Positions 1 through 6,817 of a stretch of DNA of 15,844 nucleotides are shown here, piece after piece (the stretch's first letter is position 1; every line of letters starts with the position of its first letter). Under the pieces are notes generated by a model. That model saw only the letters and a program-made list of their open reading frames with translations. It was not told the DNA's origin and searched no databases. Position numbers and translations under genes: made by a program. This stretch comes from an uncultured Dorea sp. (GTDB lineage Bacteria; Bacillota; Clostridia; Lachnospirales; Lachnospiraceae): positions 1 to 15,844 of the forward strand of contig CAJTVY010000063.1 in assembly GCA_910579925.1 (NCBI GenBank), given 5' to 3'.

Positions 1-9
1 GCTTCGCAA

Positions 10-95
10 TTGTGCTCGGCGCACAAAGTGTCCAGGCCCCTCATGAGTGAGGGGGTAGGGGAGCTGAAGTGGGCCTGCCCACTTTGTTCTTTCTC
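10..95 (+). promoter_or_regulatory. Structured leader with alternative hairpins upstream of cysE
   Basis: Three pairings can be read here. TTGTGC (10-15) pairs with GCACAA (21-26). ACAAAGTG (23-30) plus AGGCCC (34-39) pair with GGGCCT (71-76) plus CACTTTGT (80-87) across TCC/GCC. A compact stem AAGTGGG (67-73) with CCCACTT (78-84) and a four-base loop is followed by a pyrimidine-rich run, TTTGTTCTTTCTCT (83-96). CCCCTCA (37-43) also pairs with TGAGGGG (48-54). The long-range stem and the compact terminator-like stem share bases 71-73 and 78-84, so they exclude each other, as in an attenuator. No T-box consensus or known riboswitch core is visible. It could instead be a palindromic repeat or the terminator of a gene left of the window. 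The window edge hides whatever lies upstream. Confidence 0.4.
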
Positions 96-157
96 TGCAT
101 TGTTTATGAATGGGAAATAATGGAATAATTAATATTAGGAAGGGGCGGCAGTGCTGT

Positions 158-889
158 ATGGGAATACTGTCATATATCAGGCAAGAGATCCAGGTAGTCC
201 GGGAACGAGACCCGGCGATCAAGTCGAATCTGGAGGTTTTTTTATACCCGAGTTTTAAGGCGATTCTGCACTACCGGGTAGCGCACAGATTATACCTGAA
301 GAAGCATTACTTTCTGGCACGCTGGATTTCCCAGCGGACAGTCAGAAAGACGGGAATAGAAATCCATCCTGGCGCAAAGATCGGGAAGGGGTTGTTCATC
401 GACCATGGAAGCGGCGTGATCATTGGAGAGACGGCAAAGCTTGGCGATAACGTGACCTTATACCAGGGCGTTACCCTGGGAGGTACGGGAAAGGAGAAGG
501 GCAAACGCCATCCCACCCTTGGGGACAACGTTATGGTAAGCGCCGGGGCGAAGGTCTTAGGTTCTTTCAGAATTGGGGAGAATTCCAAGATCGGCGCCGG
601 GAGCGTGGTGCTTAAAGAAGTGCCGCCCAACTGTACGGTGGTGGGAGTTCCTGGGCGGATTGTAAAGATGGGGGATCAGAAGATTCCGCGTATGGATCTG
701 GATCAGGTACATCTGCCCGATCCTATCAGCAACGATATCCGGGAACTTCAGGCAGACAATATCCGGCTTCATAAGCGGATCGTGCAGATGGAGAAACGGA
801 TGAGATGTATGAGGACGCAGGAGATTGAAGTTCTCGATGAAGAAGAGAATGGTTTCGATGAATCGAAGGGTGAAAGTTCAAAGGTATAG
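158..889 (+). CDS. cysE: Serine O-acetyltransferase
   Basis: Transfers acetyl from acetyl-CoA to L-serine, giving O-acetylserine, the first step of cysteine synthesis; cytosolic. From the chosen start the protein has 243 residues. An N-terminal helical region (1-65) leads into a left-handed beta-helix of hexapeptide repeats (about 68-172). The family's active-site segments are present: DHGSG (His83), GGTGK (108-112) and KRHP (His118). Beyond the usual end there is a charged tail (about 190-243) with a probable coiled coil at 191-215. The start at 158 gives the family-typical N-terminus MGILSYIRQE and has a purine-rich AGGAAGGGG (137-145) upstream, though with a rather long 12-base gap; an in-frame ATG at 110 would add 16 untypical residues. 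cysS follows 62 bp later, so synthesis and tRNA charging of cysteine are probably co-transcribed, as in Bacillus. Confidence 0.95.
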   Translation: MGILSYIRQEIQVVRERDPAIKSNLEVFLYPSFKAILHYRVAHRLYLKKHYFLARWISQRTVRKTGIEIHPGAKIGKGLFIDHGSGVIIGETAKLGDNVTLYQGVTLGGTGKEKGKRHPTLGDNVMVSAGAKVLGSFRIGENSKIGAGSVVLKEVPPNCTVVGVPGRIVKMGDQKIPRMDLDQVHLPDPISNDIRELQADNIRLHKRIVQMEKRMRCMRTQEIEVLDEEENGFDESKGESSKV

Positions 890-951
890 TCATTCAAGAA
901 GGCATTAGTAAAGAAGGAATCATAAAGATAGAGAAGGAGAAAGGTGAGATT

Positions 952-2358
952 ATGAAACTTTACAATACATTGTCAAAGAAAAAAGAAGAATTTGTTCCCC
1001 TGGAGGAAGGAAAGGTCAGGATGTATGTCTGCGGGCCGACGGTTTATAATTTCATCCATATCGGGAATGCCAGGCCGATGATCGTATTCGACACGGTGAG
1101 AAGGTATTTTGAGTACAAGGGATATGATGTAAACTATGTGTCGAATTTTACGGACGTGGATGACAAGATCATTAAGAAAGCCCTGGAAGAGGGAGTTTCT
1201 TCGGATGAGATTTCAAAGCGCTATATTGCGGAATGCAAGAAGGATATGGAAGGAATGAATGTGAAACCGGCCACCACTCATCCACTTGCCACGGAGGAGA
1301 TCGGCGGGATGATCGAGATGATCCGTACGCTGATTGAGAAAGGCTATGCTTACGAGAAGAACGGCACGGTCTATTTCCGCACAAGGCAGTTCAAAGAATA
1401 TGGAAAGCTGTCTCATAAAAACCTGGACGATCTGCGTTCGGGCGAACGTTCTCTGCTGGTGACCGGGGAAGATGAGAAAGAGGATCCGCTGGACTTCGTA
1501 CTGTGGAAGCCAAAGAAGGAGGGAGAGCCGTCCTGGGAATCACCCTGGAGCGACGGACGTCCGGGATGGCATATCGAGTGTTCCGAGATGTCGAAGAAGT
1601 ATCTGGGCGAGCAGATTGACATCCATGCAGGCGGAGAGGATCTGGTATTTCCGCACCATGAAAATGAGATTGCCCAGAGCGAGGCTGCAAATGGAAAGGA
1701 ATTTGCAAAATACTGGCTGCACAATGCATTTCTGAATATAGATAACCGTAAGATGAGCAAGTCTCTTGGAAACTTCCGTACGGTCCGCGAGATCAGCGAT
1801 CAGTACGATCTTCAGGTGCTTCGGTTCTTTATGCTGAGCGCTCACTACAGAAGCCCGCTGAATTTCAGCGCAGATCTGATGGAGGCATCTAAGAACGGGT
1901 TAGAGCGTATTGTCAATGCGGCGGATCATCTGAAGTTTCTGATGGAAAACGCACAGACAGAGGCGATGACAGAGGAAGAGACAAAAGCCGGTTCGAATAT
2001 AGAAACTTTTGTGAAAGCTTTTGAGTCTGCCATGGAGGATGATTTTAACACGGCGGATGCAGTGGCGGCTGTATTTGACCTGGTAAAGTTCGTCAACACA
2101 ACGGCAAATGCGGGGAGTTCGAAAGAGTATCTTAAGAAACTTCAGAATCGTCTGGTCAGCCTTACAGATGTCCTGGGGCTGATTGTGGAGCGGCAGGAAG
2201 AACTGCTTGATAAGGATATTGAGGAACTGATTGAGCAGAGGCAGGCGGCGCGCAAGGCAAAGGACTTTGCCAGGGCGGATGCCATCCGCGACGAACTGCT
2301 TGGGAAAGGAATCATCTTAAAGGACACGAGGGAAGGTGTGCAATGGAAGCGGGCGTAG
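952..2358 (+). CDS. cysS: Cysteinyl-tRNA synthetase
   Basis: Class Ia aminoacyl-tRNA synthetase that activates cysteine with ATP and charges tRNA-Cys. 468 residues, normal for the family. The N-terminal Rossmann fold carries the HIGH-type signature HIGN (36-39). The KMSKS loop is intact (267-271). The catalytic zinc ligands expected by family comparison are present: Cys27 in the YVCGPT segment, Cys210 in HIECS, and His235 and Glu239 in the FPHHENE segment. The C-terminal helical DALR-type and anticodon-binding region covers about 310-468. The ribosome binding site is AAGGAG (934-939) or AAGGTGAG (941-948), and the start gives the canonical MKLYNTL N-terminus. The 3' end overlaps mrnC by 16 bp, which indicates translational coupling. 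Confidence 0.98.
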   Translation: MKLYNTLSKKKEEFVPLEEGKVRMYVCGPTVYNFIHIGNARPMIVFDTVRRYFEYKGYDVNYVSNFTDVDDKIIKKALEEGVSSDEISKRYIAECKKDMEGMNVKPATTHPLATEEIGGMIEMIRTLIEKGYAYEKNGTVYFRTRQFKEYGKLSHKNLDDLRSGERSLLVTGEDEKEDPLDFVLWKPKKEGEPSWESPWSDGRPGWHIECSEMSKKYLGEQIDIHAGGEDLVFPHHENEIAQSEAANGKEFAKYWLHNAFLNIDNRKMSKSLGNFRTVREISDQYDLQVLRFFMLSAHYRSPLNFSADLMEASKNGLERIVNAADHLKFLMENAQTEAMTEEETKAGSNIETFVKAFESAMEDDFNTADAVAAVFDLVKFVNTTANAGSSKEYLKKLQNRLVSLTDVLGLIVERQEELLDKDIEELIEQRQAARKAKDFARADAIRDELLGKGIILKDTREGVQWKRA

Positions 2359-2846
2359 AGAGTCAGCAGGCCGCTTCTTCCTGCAACGGTGAGCAGTGGA
2401 AACAGGGGCGAAAAGAGCAGGCGGACTGGCGGTACATGCAGGAGTTGTTTCAGATGCGCAGGGTGGATATCAAAGAATATTCCCCCCTTGCCCTGGCTTA
2501 CATCGGCGATGCGGTCTATGAACTGATGATCCGTTCGCTGGTGCTCAACGAAGGAAACCGTCAGGTTCAGAAGATGCATAAGCGAACCAGTTCCCTGGTA
2601 CAGGCATCTGCCCAGGCCCGAATCATTACTGCACTGAACGATTCTCTTACCCAGGAAGAGCATGCGGTGTATAAGCGCGGGAGGAATGCCAAGAGTCTGT
2701 CTCCCGCCAGGAATCAGTCTGTCTCTGATTACCATAAGGCTACAGGATTTGAGGCATTGATCGGATACCTGTATCTGAAAGAGGAATGGAAGCGGATGAT
2801 GGATCTGGTCAGGGCGGGGCTTCATGCGCTGGGCGAACCTGTATGA
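2343..2846 (+). CDS. mrnC: Mini-ribonuclease III (MrnC)
   Basis: RNase III-like nuclease without a double-stranded-RNA-binding domain; in Bacillus it matures 23S rRNA precursor. 167 residues. The RNase III fold begins at about residue 40. The acidic signature LALAYIGDAVYE holds the catalytic Asp56, and GFEALIGYLYL holds Glu137, matching the paired catalytic acids of the family. The first 30 or so residues, rich in Gln, Ser and Lys, extend beyond most family members (about 130-145 residues). A start at the internal ATG at 2436 (Met32) would remove them, but the start at 2343 has a well-placed GGAAGG (2331-2336), so I keep it. The gene overlaps the end of cysS by 16 bp, and its TGA is part of an ATGA that starts a 16-codon ORF leading to rlmB. 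Confidence 0.92.
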   Translation: MEAGVESQQAASSCNGEQWKQGRKEQADWRYMQELFQMRRVDIKEYSPLALAYIGDAVYELMIRSLVLNEGNRQVQKMHKRTSSLVQASAQARIITALNDSLTQEEHAVYKRGRNAKSLSPARNQSVSDYHKATGFEALIGYLYLKEEWKRMMDLVRAGLHALGEPV

Positions 2847-2893
2847 GAATCGATTTTGAGAAAATAACAGAGAGGCTTGTTCAATTAAAATGA
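2843..2893 (+). CDS. 16-codon ORF bridging mrnC and rlmB (possible coupling peptide)
   Basis: The ATG at 2843 overlaps the mrnC stop as ATGA. The frame reads MRIDFEKITERLVQLK and stops with a TGA at 2891-2893 that itself overlaps the ATG of rlmB (2890) as ATGA. The frame fills the whole 43-bp gap between the two genes. rlmB has only a weak and distant Shine-Dalgarno sequence (AGAGAGG, 2869-2875, 14 bases away), so a ribosome finishing this ORF could restart at rlmB. I see no homology. The peptide itself may have no function, or may be the residue of a shortened gene. Translation is not demonstrated. Confidence 0.3.
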   Translation: MRIDFEKITERLVQLK

Positions 2894-3660
2894 TGGAGAA
2901 TCAAAACGGAAAAGATTATGTAAAAAATGAGAATCTGATAGAAGGACGTAACGCCGTTCTGGAAGCATTCAGGTCCAAAAAGACCATTGATAAGCTTCTG
3001 GTACTGGATGGATGCCAGGACGGCCCGGTCAGAAGTATTATTCGGGAGGCAAAAAAGCAGGATACCATTATCCAGTTTGCGGCAAAGGAGAGGCTTAACC
3101 AGGTTTCCTGTACGGGAAAGCACCAGGGAGTGATTGCCTTTGCGGCTGCATATGCCTATGCAAAGGTGGAGGACATGCTGAATCTTGCCAGAGAAAGAGG
3201 CGAGGATCCGTTTCTGATCCTGCTTGATAATATTGAGGATCCCCACAATCTGGGAGCGATTATCCGTACCGCTAACCTGGCGGGAGCCCATGGCGTCATC
3301 ATCCCAAAGAGACGGGCGGTGGGGCTTACGGCGACAGTGGCAAAAACTTCGGCAGGAGCGATTAACTATACGCCTGTGGCAAAAGTCACGAACCTTGCGA
3401 AAACCATAGAAGAGCTTAAAAAGCAGGGACTCTGGTTCGTGTGTGCAGATATGGATGGTGAACAGATGTACCGTCTGAATCTGAAGGGGCCTTTGGGGCT
3501 TGTTATTGGAAGCGAGGGAGAAGGTGTTGGCAGACTTGTAAAGGAAACGTGTGATCTGACAGCAAAAATCCCCATGAAGGGGGAGATTGATTCTCTGAAT
3601 GCGTCTGTGGCTGCAGGCGTGCTGGCTTATGAGGTGGTGCGTCAGAGGCTTATACGGTGA
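2890..3660 (+). CDS. rlmB: 23S rRNA 2'-O-methyltransferase, RlmB/TrmH family
   Basis: SPOUT-class S-adenosylmethionine-dependent methyltransferase; by family, forms 2'-O-methylguanosine in the 23S rRNA peptidyl-transferase region (G2251 in E. coli numbering). 256 residues. The N-terminal substrate-binding domain begins with the hallmark NLIEGRNAVLEAF (15-27). The catalytic trefoil-knot domain has motif 1 around NIEDPHNLGAIIRTAN (114-129, Asn120 and Arg126), motif 2 LVIGSEGEGV (204-213) and motif 3 LNASVAAGVLAYE (236-248). The start could be 2890 or the next codon, 2893; neither has a strong ribosome binding site, and the 2890 ATG overlaps the stop of the 16-codon ORF before it. The exact rRNA target is inferred from the family. 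Confidence 0.93.
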   Translation: MMENQNGKDYVKNENLIEGRNAVLEAFRSKKTIDKLLVLDGCQDGPVRSIIREAKKQDTIIQFAAKERLNQVSCTGKHQGVIAFAAAYAYAKVEDMLNLARERGEDPFLILLDNIEDPHNLGAIIRTANLAGAHGVIIPKRRAVGLTATVAKTSAGAINYTPVAKVTNLAKTIEELKKQGLWFVCADMDGEQMYRLNLKGPLGLVIGSEGEGVGRLVKETCDLTAKIPMKGEIDSLNASVAAGVLAYEVVRQRLIR

Positions 3661-3664
3661 AAAT

Positions 3665-4270
3665 ATGGCGAACTATGAGCAGATGAAAGATGAACAGTTG
3701 ATCCAGAGACTGCGAAAAGGCGACAAAAATATCATGGATTATATTATGGAGAAATATAAGAATCTGGTGCGCAAGGAGGCGAACGCCATGTATCTGCTTG
3801 GCGGGGAGAATGACGATCTGATCCAGGAAGGGATGATCGGACTGTTTAAAGCGGTTCAGGATTATAATGTGGAGCAGGATACGTCTTTTTACAGTTTCGC
3901 AAAATTGTGTATTACCAGGCAGATGTATTCTGCAATCGAGGCGTCCAAACGGAAGAAGCACAGTCCTTTGAATTCCTATATTTCTCTCTATGATTCCAGC
4001 GAGGAACAGGGATCTCTGATGGAAACCATGGCGGCAGGGCAGGAAAGCAACCCGGAAGAACTGCTGGTCAGCCGGGAGTATGCACAGCTGCTGGAGATGA
4101 AGCTGGAAGAGAGCTTAAGTGCACTGGAGAACCGGGTGCTCTATCTGCATCTTCTGGGGACGGATTATAAGACGATTGCACGTCTGCTGGATAAAAGCCC
4201 CAAGACCATAGACAATGCGCTTCAGCGGATTAAAGGGAAGACGGAGAAGATTCTGAGGGCGGAGAAATAA
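3665..4270 (+). CDS. sigH: RNA polymerase sigma-H factor
   Basis: Alternative sigma factor of the sigma-70 group. In Bacillus and Clostridia sigma-H directs the transition-state and early sporulation genes. 201 residues from the chosen start, close to the family's 200-218. Region 2 is at about 10-95, with the core-binding segment LIQEGMIGLFKAV (52-64) and a -10-recognition helix ending near KRKKH (95-99). Region 4, a helix-turn-helix with YKTIARLLDKSPKTIDNALQRIK, is at 168-190. The reading frame stays open upstream to 3599 inside rlmB, but the start at 3665, just after the rlmB stop, gives the family-like N-terminus; its ribosome binding site is weak (GGTGA at 3656-3660, four bases away), so coupling to rlmB is likely. 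The rlmB-sigH adjacency matches Bacillus except for the missing rae1/yacP. Confidence 0.93.
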   Translation: MANYEQMKDEQLIQRLRKGDKNIMDYIMEKYKNLVRKEANAMYLLGGENDDLIQEGMIGLFKAVQDYNVEQDTSFYSFAKLCITRQMYSAIEASKRKKHSPLNSYISLYDSSEEQGSLMETMAAGQESNPEELLVSREYAQLLEMKLEESLSALENRVLYLHLLGTDYKTIARLLDKSPKTIDNALQRIKGKTEKILRAEK

Positions 4271-4294
4271 AACTCGAAAAAGCTCAAATAACAC

Positions 4295-4323
4295 TTGCAT
4301 TTCCATCCATCATCTGGTAAGAT
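4295..4323 (+). promoter_or_regulatory. Sigma-A type promoter of rpmB
   Basis: TTGCAT (4295-4300), a 17-bp spacer and TAAGAT (4318-4323), with TGG directly before the -10 (extended -10). The expected transcription start near 4330 leaves a leader of about 50 nt. It separates rpmB from sigH, whose stop is 25 bp upstream. Confidence 0.6.
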
Positions 4324-4335
4324 ACTATTGTTGTG

Positions 4336-4352
4336 AGTCTGTGGGACAGACT
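4336..4352 (+). promoter_or_regulatory. 5'-leader hairpin of rpmB
   Basis: AGTCTGT, loop GGG, ACAGACT: a perfect 7-bp stem only a few bases after the predicted transcription start and 13 bp before the ribosome binding site AGGAGGTG (4366-4373). It could stabilise the 5' end of the mRNA or take part in control of L28 synthesis; the sequence does not decide between these. Confidence 0.5.
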
Positions 4353-4378
4353 ATATATGGACGTTAGGAGGTGCAGTC

Positions 4379-4567
4379 ATGGCTAAATGTGCTATTTGTG
4401 AAAAGGGTGCTCACTTTGGAAATAATGTAAGCCACTCTCATAGAAAGACACCGAAGATGTGGAAATCAAATGTAAAGTCAGTTCGCGTGAAGACAGAGAA
4501 CGGTGCGACAAAGAAGATGTATGTTTGTACTTCTTGCTTGAAGTCAGGAAAAGTTGAGCGTGCATAA
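4379..4567 (+). CDS. rpmB: 50S ribosomal protein L28
   Basis: Small basic protein of the large ribosomal subunit. 62 residues, the normal length for Firmicutes. It carries both CxxC pairs (Cys4/Cys7 and Cys50/Cys53), so it is the zinc-binding C+ form. Bacteria often hold a second, cysteine-free copy used under zinc limitation; none is in this window. A strong ribosome binding site, TAGGAGGTG (4365-4373), stands five bases before the ATG. The gene has its own promoter and a strong terminator, so it is probably a single-gene transcript. In Bacillus rpmB lies next to the yloU-yloV block, and the same adjacency is seen here. Confidence 0.98.
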   Translation: MAKCAICEKGAHFGNNVSHSHRKTPKMWKSNVKSVRVKTENGATKKMYVCTSCLKSGKVERA

Positions 4568-4575
4568 GGAAAGTT

Positions 4576-4612
4576 AAAACTCAGATTTCATTATGGAATC
4601 TGAGTTTTTATT
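4576..4612 (+). terminator. Intrinsic terminator of rpmB
   Basis: AAAACTCAGATTTC (4576-4589) pairs with GGAATCTGAGTTTT (4595-4608) over 14 bp with one G-U pair and loop ATTAT, followed by T-rich sequence TTTTTATT. Classic rho-independent form, nine bases after the rpmB stop. Confidence 0.92.
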
Positions 4613-4639
4613 GTAATATATGGTAAAACGGGGTATAAT
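4611..4639 (+). promoter_or_regulatory. Sigma-A type promoter of the asp23-fakA operon
   Basis: TTGTAA (4611-4616), a 17-bp spacer and a perfect TATAAT (4634-4639). The -35 box begins within the T-run of the rpmB terminator. The predicted start near 4646 gives a leader of about 38 nt before asp23. Confidence 0.75.
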
Positions 4640-4683
4640 GTTAGGAAAAAGAACACCCATAGAATGATAGGAGGTATTCAGAT

Positions 4684-5043
4684 ATGAAGGGATGTATGAG
4701 TACGGATCTTGGAATCGTTACGATCGATCCGGAGGTGATTGCGAAGTATGCCGGAACGGTTGCGGTCGAGTGTTTCGGGATTGTGGGAATGGCAGCGGTG
4801 AATGTAAAAGATGGGCTGGTACATCTGCTCAGACGGGAGAGTCTGACCAAGGGAATCAAAGTTGCAATATCAGACGAGAATCATATCAGTATTGACTTTC
4901 ACATAGTTGTTGCGTATGGAGTTAGTATTTCGGCTGTTACGGATAATCTGATCAGCAATGTAAAATATAAAGTAGAAAGATTTTCGGGAATGCCCGTAGA
5001 TAAGATCAATATCTATATTGAAGGCGTCAGAGTCATCGATTAG
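4684..5043 (+). CDS. Asp23/Gls24 family envelope stress response protein
   Basis: Small cytosolic protein of the Asp23/Gls24 (DUF322) family, corresponding by position to Bacillus YloU. Members are abundant, often membrane-associated through partner proteins and linked to envelope stress. 119 residues, covering one family domain: a GIVTIDPEVIAKYAGTVAVECFGIVGM segment (9-35), a central beta region with VKVAISDENHISIDFHIVVAYG-like strands (58-80) and a C-terminal segment ending VDKINIYIEGVRV (105-117). The ribosome binding site is ATAGGAGGT (4667-4675). A second Met at codon 5 is possible but worse spaced. fakA starts 20 bp downstream, so the two genes form an operon. This neighbourhood is widely conserved in Firmicutes; the molecular role of YloU is not established. 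Confidence 0.9.
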   Translation: MKGCMSTDLGIVTIDPEVIAKYAGTVAVECFGIVGMAAVNVKDGLVHLLRRESLTKGIKVAISDENHISIDFHIVVAYGVSISAVTDNLISNVKYKVERFSGMPVDKINIYIEGVRVID

Positions 5044-5063
5044 TTAAGGAGGAGCAGAAAGAA

Positions 5064-6761
5064 GTGGCTACGAAAACTATAAACGTGGATATGCTTGCAA
5101 AGATGTTTTTGGCAGGTGCGCAGAATATTGAAGCGAAGAAGGAGTATATCAATGAACTGAATGTGTTCCCGGTGCCGGACGGGGATACGGGGACGAATAT
5201 GTCTCTTACCATCATGGCGGCAGCAAAGGAAGTGACGGCCCTTGCGGATCCGGACATCAAGGATCTGGCAAAGGCGGTTTCATCAGGTTCTCTGCGGGGT
5301 GCGCGGGGGAATTCCGGCGTTATCCTTTCTCAGTTGCTGAGAGGTTTTACCAAGTCCATCCGGGAGGAGAAGCAGATAGACGTTCAGGGACTTGCAGCGG
5401 CATGCGCCAGGGCCAGGGACACGGCGTATAAAGCCGTTATGAAGCCTAAGGAGGGTACGATCCTGACGGTAGCAAGCGGTATCGCAGAGAAAGCGGCAGA
5501 GATGGCGGAGGAGACGGATGATCTGGAGATATTTCTTCCGGCCGTAATTGAACATGCTGAAGAGGTGCTCAAGAAGACGCCGGATATGCTTCCTGTCCTG
5601 AAGGAGGCCGGTGTGGTGGATTCCGGCGGACAGGGACTTCTGGAGGTCATAAAGGGGGCTTATGATGCATTTCTTGGAAAAGAAGTGGATTACAGTACGA
5701 TTGCGCCGAAGGCCGGTGTGACGGTGACGAAGGTCAGCGCAACGGAGACGGCGGATATTAAGTTCGGATATTGTACGGAATTTATTATCCTGACGGAGAA
5801 GGAGTTTACGGAAGCGCAGGAACAGGATTTTAAGGGATATCTGTCTTCGATCGGAGATTCTATCGTCTGTGTGGCGGACGATGAGGTGGTGAAGGTTCAT
5901 GTGCATACCAACGATCCGGGTCTTGCTATTCAGAGAGCTCTGACCTATGGTCAGTTATCCCGAATGAAGATTGACAATATGCGTGAGGAACATCAGGAAA
6001 AGCTGATCAAAGATGCCGAGAAGCTTGCGGCCAGCGAGGCTCTGAAAGATGGGGCTTTAAAGAAGTCAAAGGGAAGTGAGAAGAAGCCGGAGGAACCGAG
6101 AAAGCCGATGGGATTTATTGCCGTTTCTATCGGAAAAGGGCTGAACGAGATCTTCGAGGAGCTAGGCGTGGACTATATTATTGAAGGCGGGCAGACTATG
6201 AATCCCAGCACGGAGGATATGCTGAACGCCATTGAACAGGTGAATGCGGATTGTGTGTTCATCCTTCCTAACAATAAGAATATAGTGCTTGCCGCCAACC
6301 AGGCGAAGGATCTGGTGGAGGATAAGGAGATTGTGGTGCTTCCGACAAAGACGGTTCCCCAGGGAATTACGGCGGTCATTAATTTTATGCCGGATGCCAG
6401 CGTGAAAGAGAATGAGGAAGCAATGCTTGAGGGAATCCGTAATGTGAAGTCCGGTCAGGTGACTTATGCAGTCAGAGACACGCATATTGATGACAAGGAG
6501 ATCCATGAGAGCGATATCATGGGAATCGGAGATGCGGGGATCCTTGCGGTCGGAAGGAGCGTGGAGGAGACGACAAAGGAACTGCTGGGACAGCTTGTGG
6601 ATGAAGATTCTGAACTGATCAGCCTGTATTATGGCGAGGAAGTGAAGGAAGAGGATGCCGAGAGATTCATCGCAGAAGTAGAAAGACTTTATCCTGATGT
6701 GGATGTGGATGCCCATTATGGCGGACAGCCGATTTATTATTATGTGCTTGGGGTAGAATAG
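5064..6761 (+). CDS. fakA: Fatty acid kinase ATP-binding subunit FakA (DAK2/YloV family)
   Basis: ATP-binding subunit of fatty acid kinase. FakA phosphorylates fatty acids held by FakB proteins, feeding exogenous fatty acids into phospholipid synthesis. 565 residues, usual family length. The N-terminal DhaL-like kinase domain (1-205) has the Mg-ATP signature VPDGDTGTN (37-45, Asp39 and Asp41) and SLRGARGNSGVILSQ (76-90). The middle domain (about 232-300) has the conserved VHVHTND (278-284, His279 and His281). A lysine/glutamate-rich linker (304-348) leads to the C-terminal DegV-like domain (about 349-565). The start is GTG at 5064, with AAGGAGGAG (5046-5054) nine bases away. No fakB is in the window. 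The gene ends in the typical GGQPIYYYVLGVE, and that end is duplicated immediately downstream. Confidence 0.93.
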   Translation: MATKTINVDMLAKMFLAGAQNIEAKKEYINELNVFPVPDGDTGTNMSLTIMAAAKEVTALADPDIKDLAKAVSSGSLRGARGNSGVILSQLLRGFTKSIREEKQIDVQGLAAACARARDTAYKAVMKPKEGTILTVASGIAEKAAEMAEETDDLEIFLPAVIEHAEEVLKKTPDMLPVLKEAGVVDSGGQGLLEVIKGAYDAFLGKEVDYSTIAPKAGVTVTKVSATETADIKFGYCTEFIILTEKEFTEAQEQDFKGYLSSIGDSIVCVADDEVVKVHVHTNDPGLAIQRALTYGQLSRMKIDNMREEHQEKLIKDAEKLAASEALKDGALKKSKGSEKKPEEPRKPMGFIAVSIGKGLNEIFEELGVDYIIEGGQTMNPSTEDMLNAIEQVNADCVFILPNNKNIVLAANQAKDLVEDKEIVVLPTKTVPQGITAVINFMPDASVKENEEAMLEGIRNVKSGQVTYAVRDTHIDDKEIHESDIMGIGDAGILAVGRSVEETTKELLGQLVDEDSELISLYYGEEVKEEDAERFIAEVERLYPDVDVDAHYGGQPIYYYVLGVE

Positions 6762-6802
6762 GTGGACAGCCGATTTATGATTATGTGACTGCGGTAGAGC
6801 AG
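6720..6802 (+). repeat. Tandem duplication of the 3' end of fakA
   Basis: Copy 1 (6720-6761) is the last 42 bases of fakA including its stop. Copy 2 (6761-6802) starts on the last base of that stop and matches at 35 of 42 positions. Copy 1 encodes GGQPIYYYVLGVE and stop. Copy 2, read in its own frame, is GGQPIYDYVTAVEQ and stays open to a TAA at 6830-6832 (GGQPIYDYVTAVEQEDRNRA, then RFL). The period is 41 bp, so copy 2 is out of frame with fakA. Copy 2 is presumably untranslated and drifting. Confidence 0.85.
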
Positions 6803-6817
6803 GAGGATCGTAACAGA

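Noticed and set aside
1..109. T-box riboswitch before cysE-cysS
   Set aside because: Expected from the family, but the conserved T-box sequence and specifier loop are not visible in the available leader.
110..157. Upstream ATG of cysE adding 16 residues
   Set aside because: The added residues are not like the family, and the AGGAAGGGG at 137-145 serves the start at 158.
2142..2825. 227-codon antisense ORF over cysS and mrnC
   Set aside because: Shadow of two overlapping conserved genes; no independent start signal.
3599..3664. Upstream start of sigH inside rlmB
   Set aside because: The extra residues are an out-of-frame reading of the conserved rlmB C-terminus; the start at 3665 gives the normal sigma-H length.
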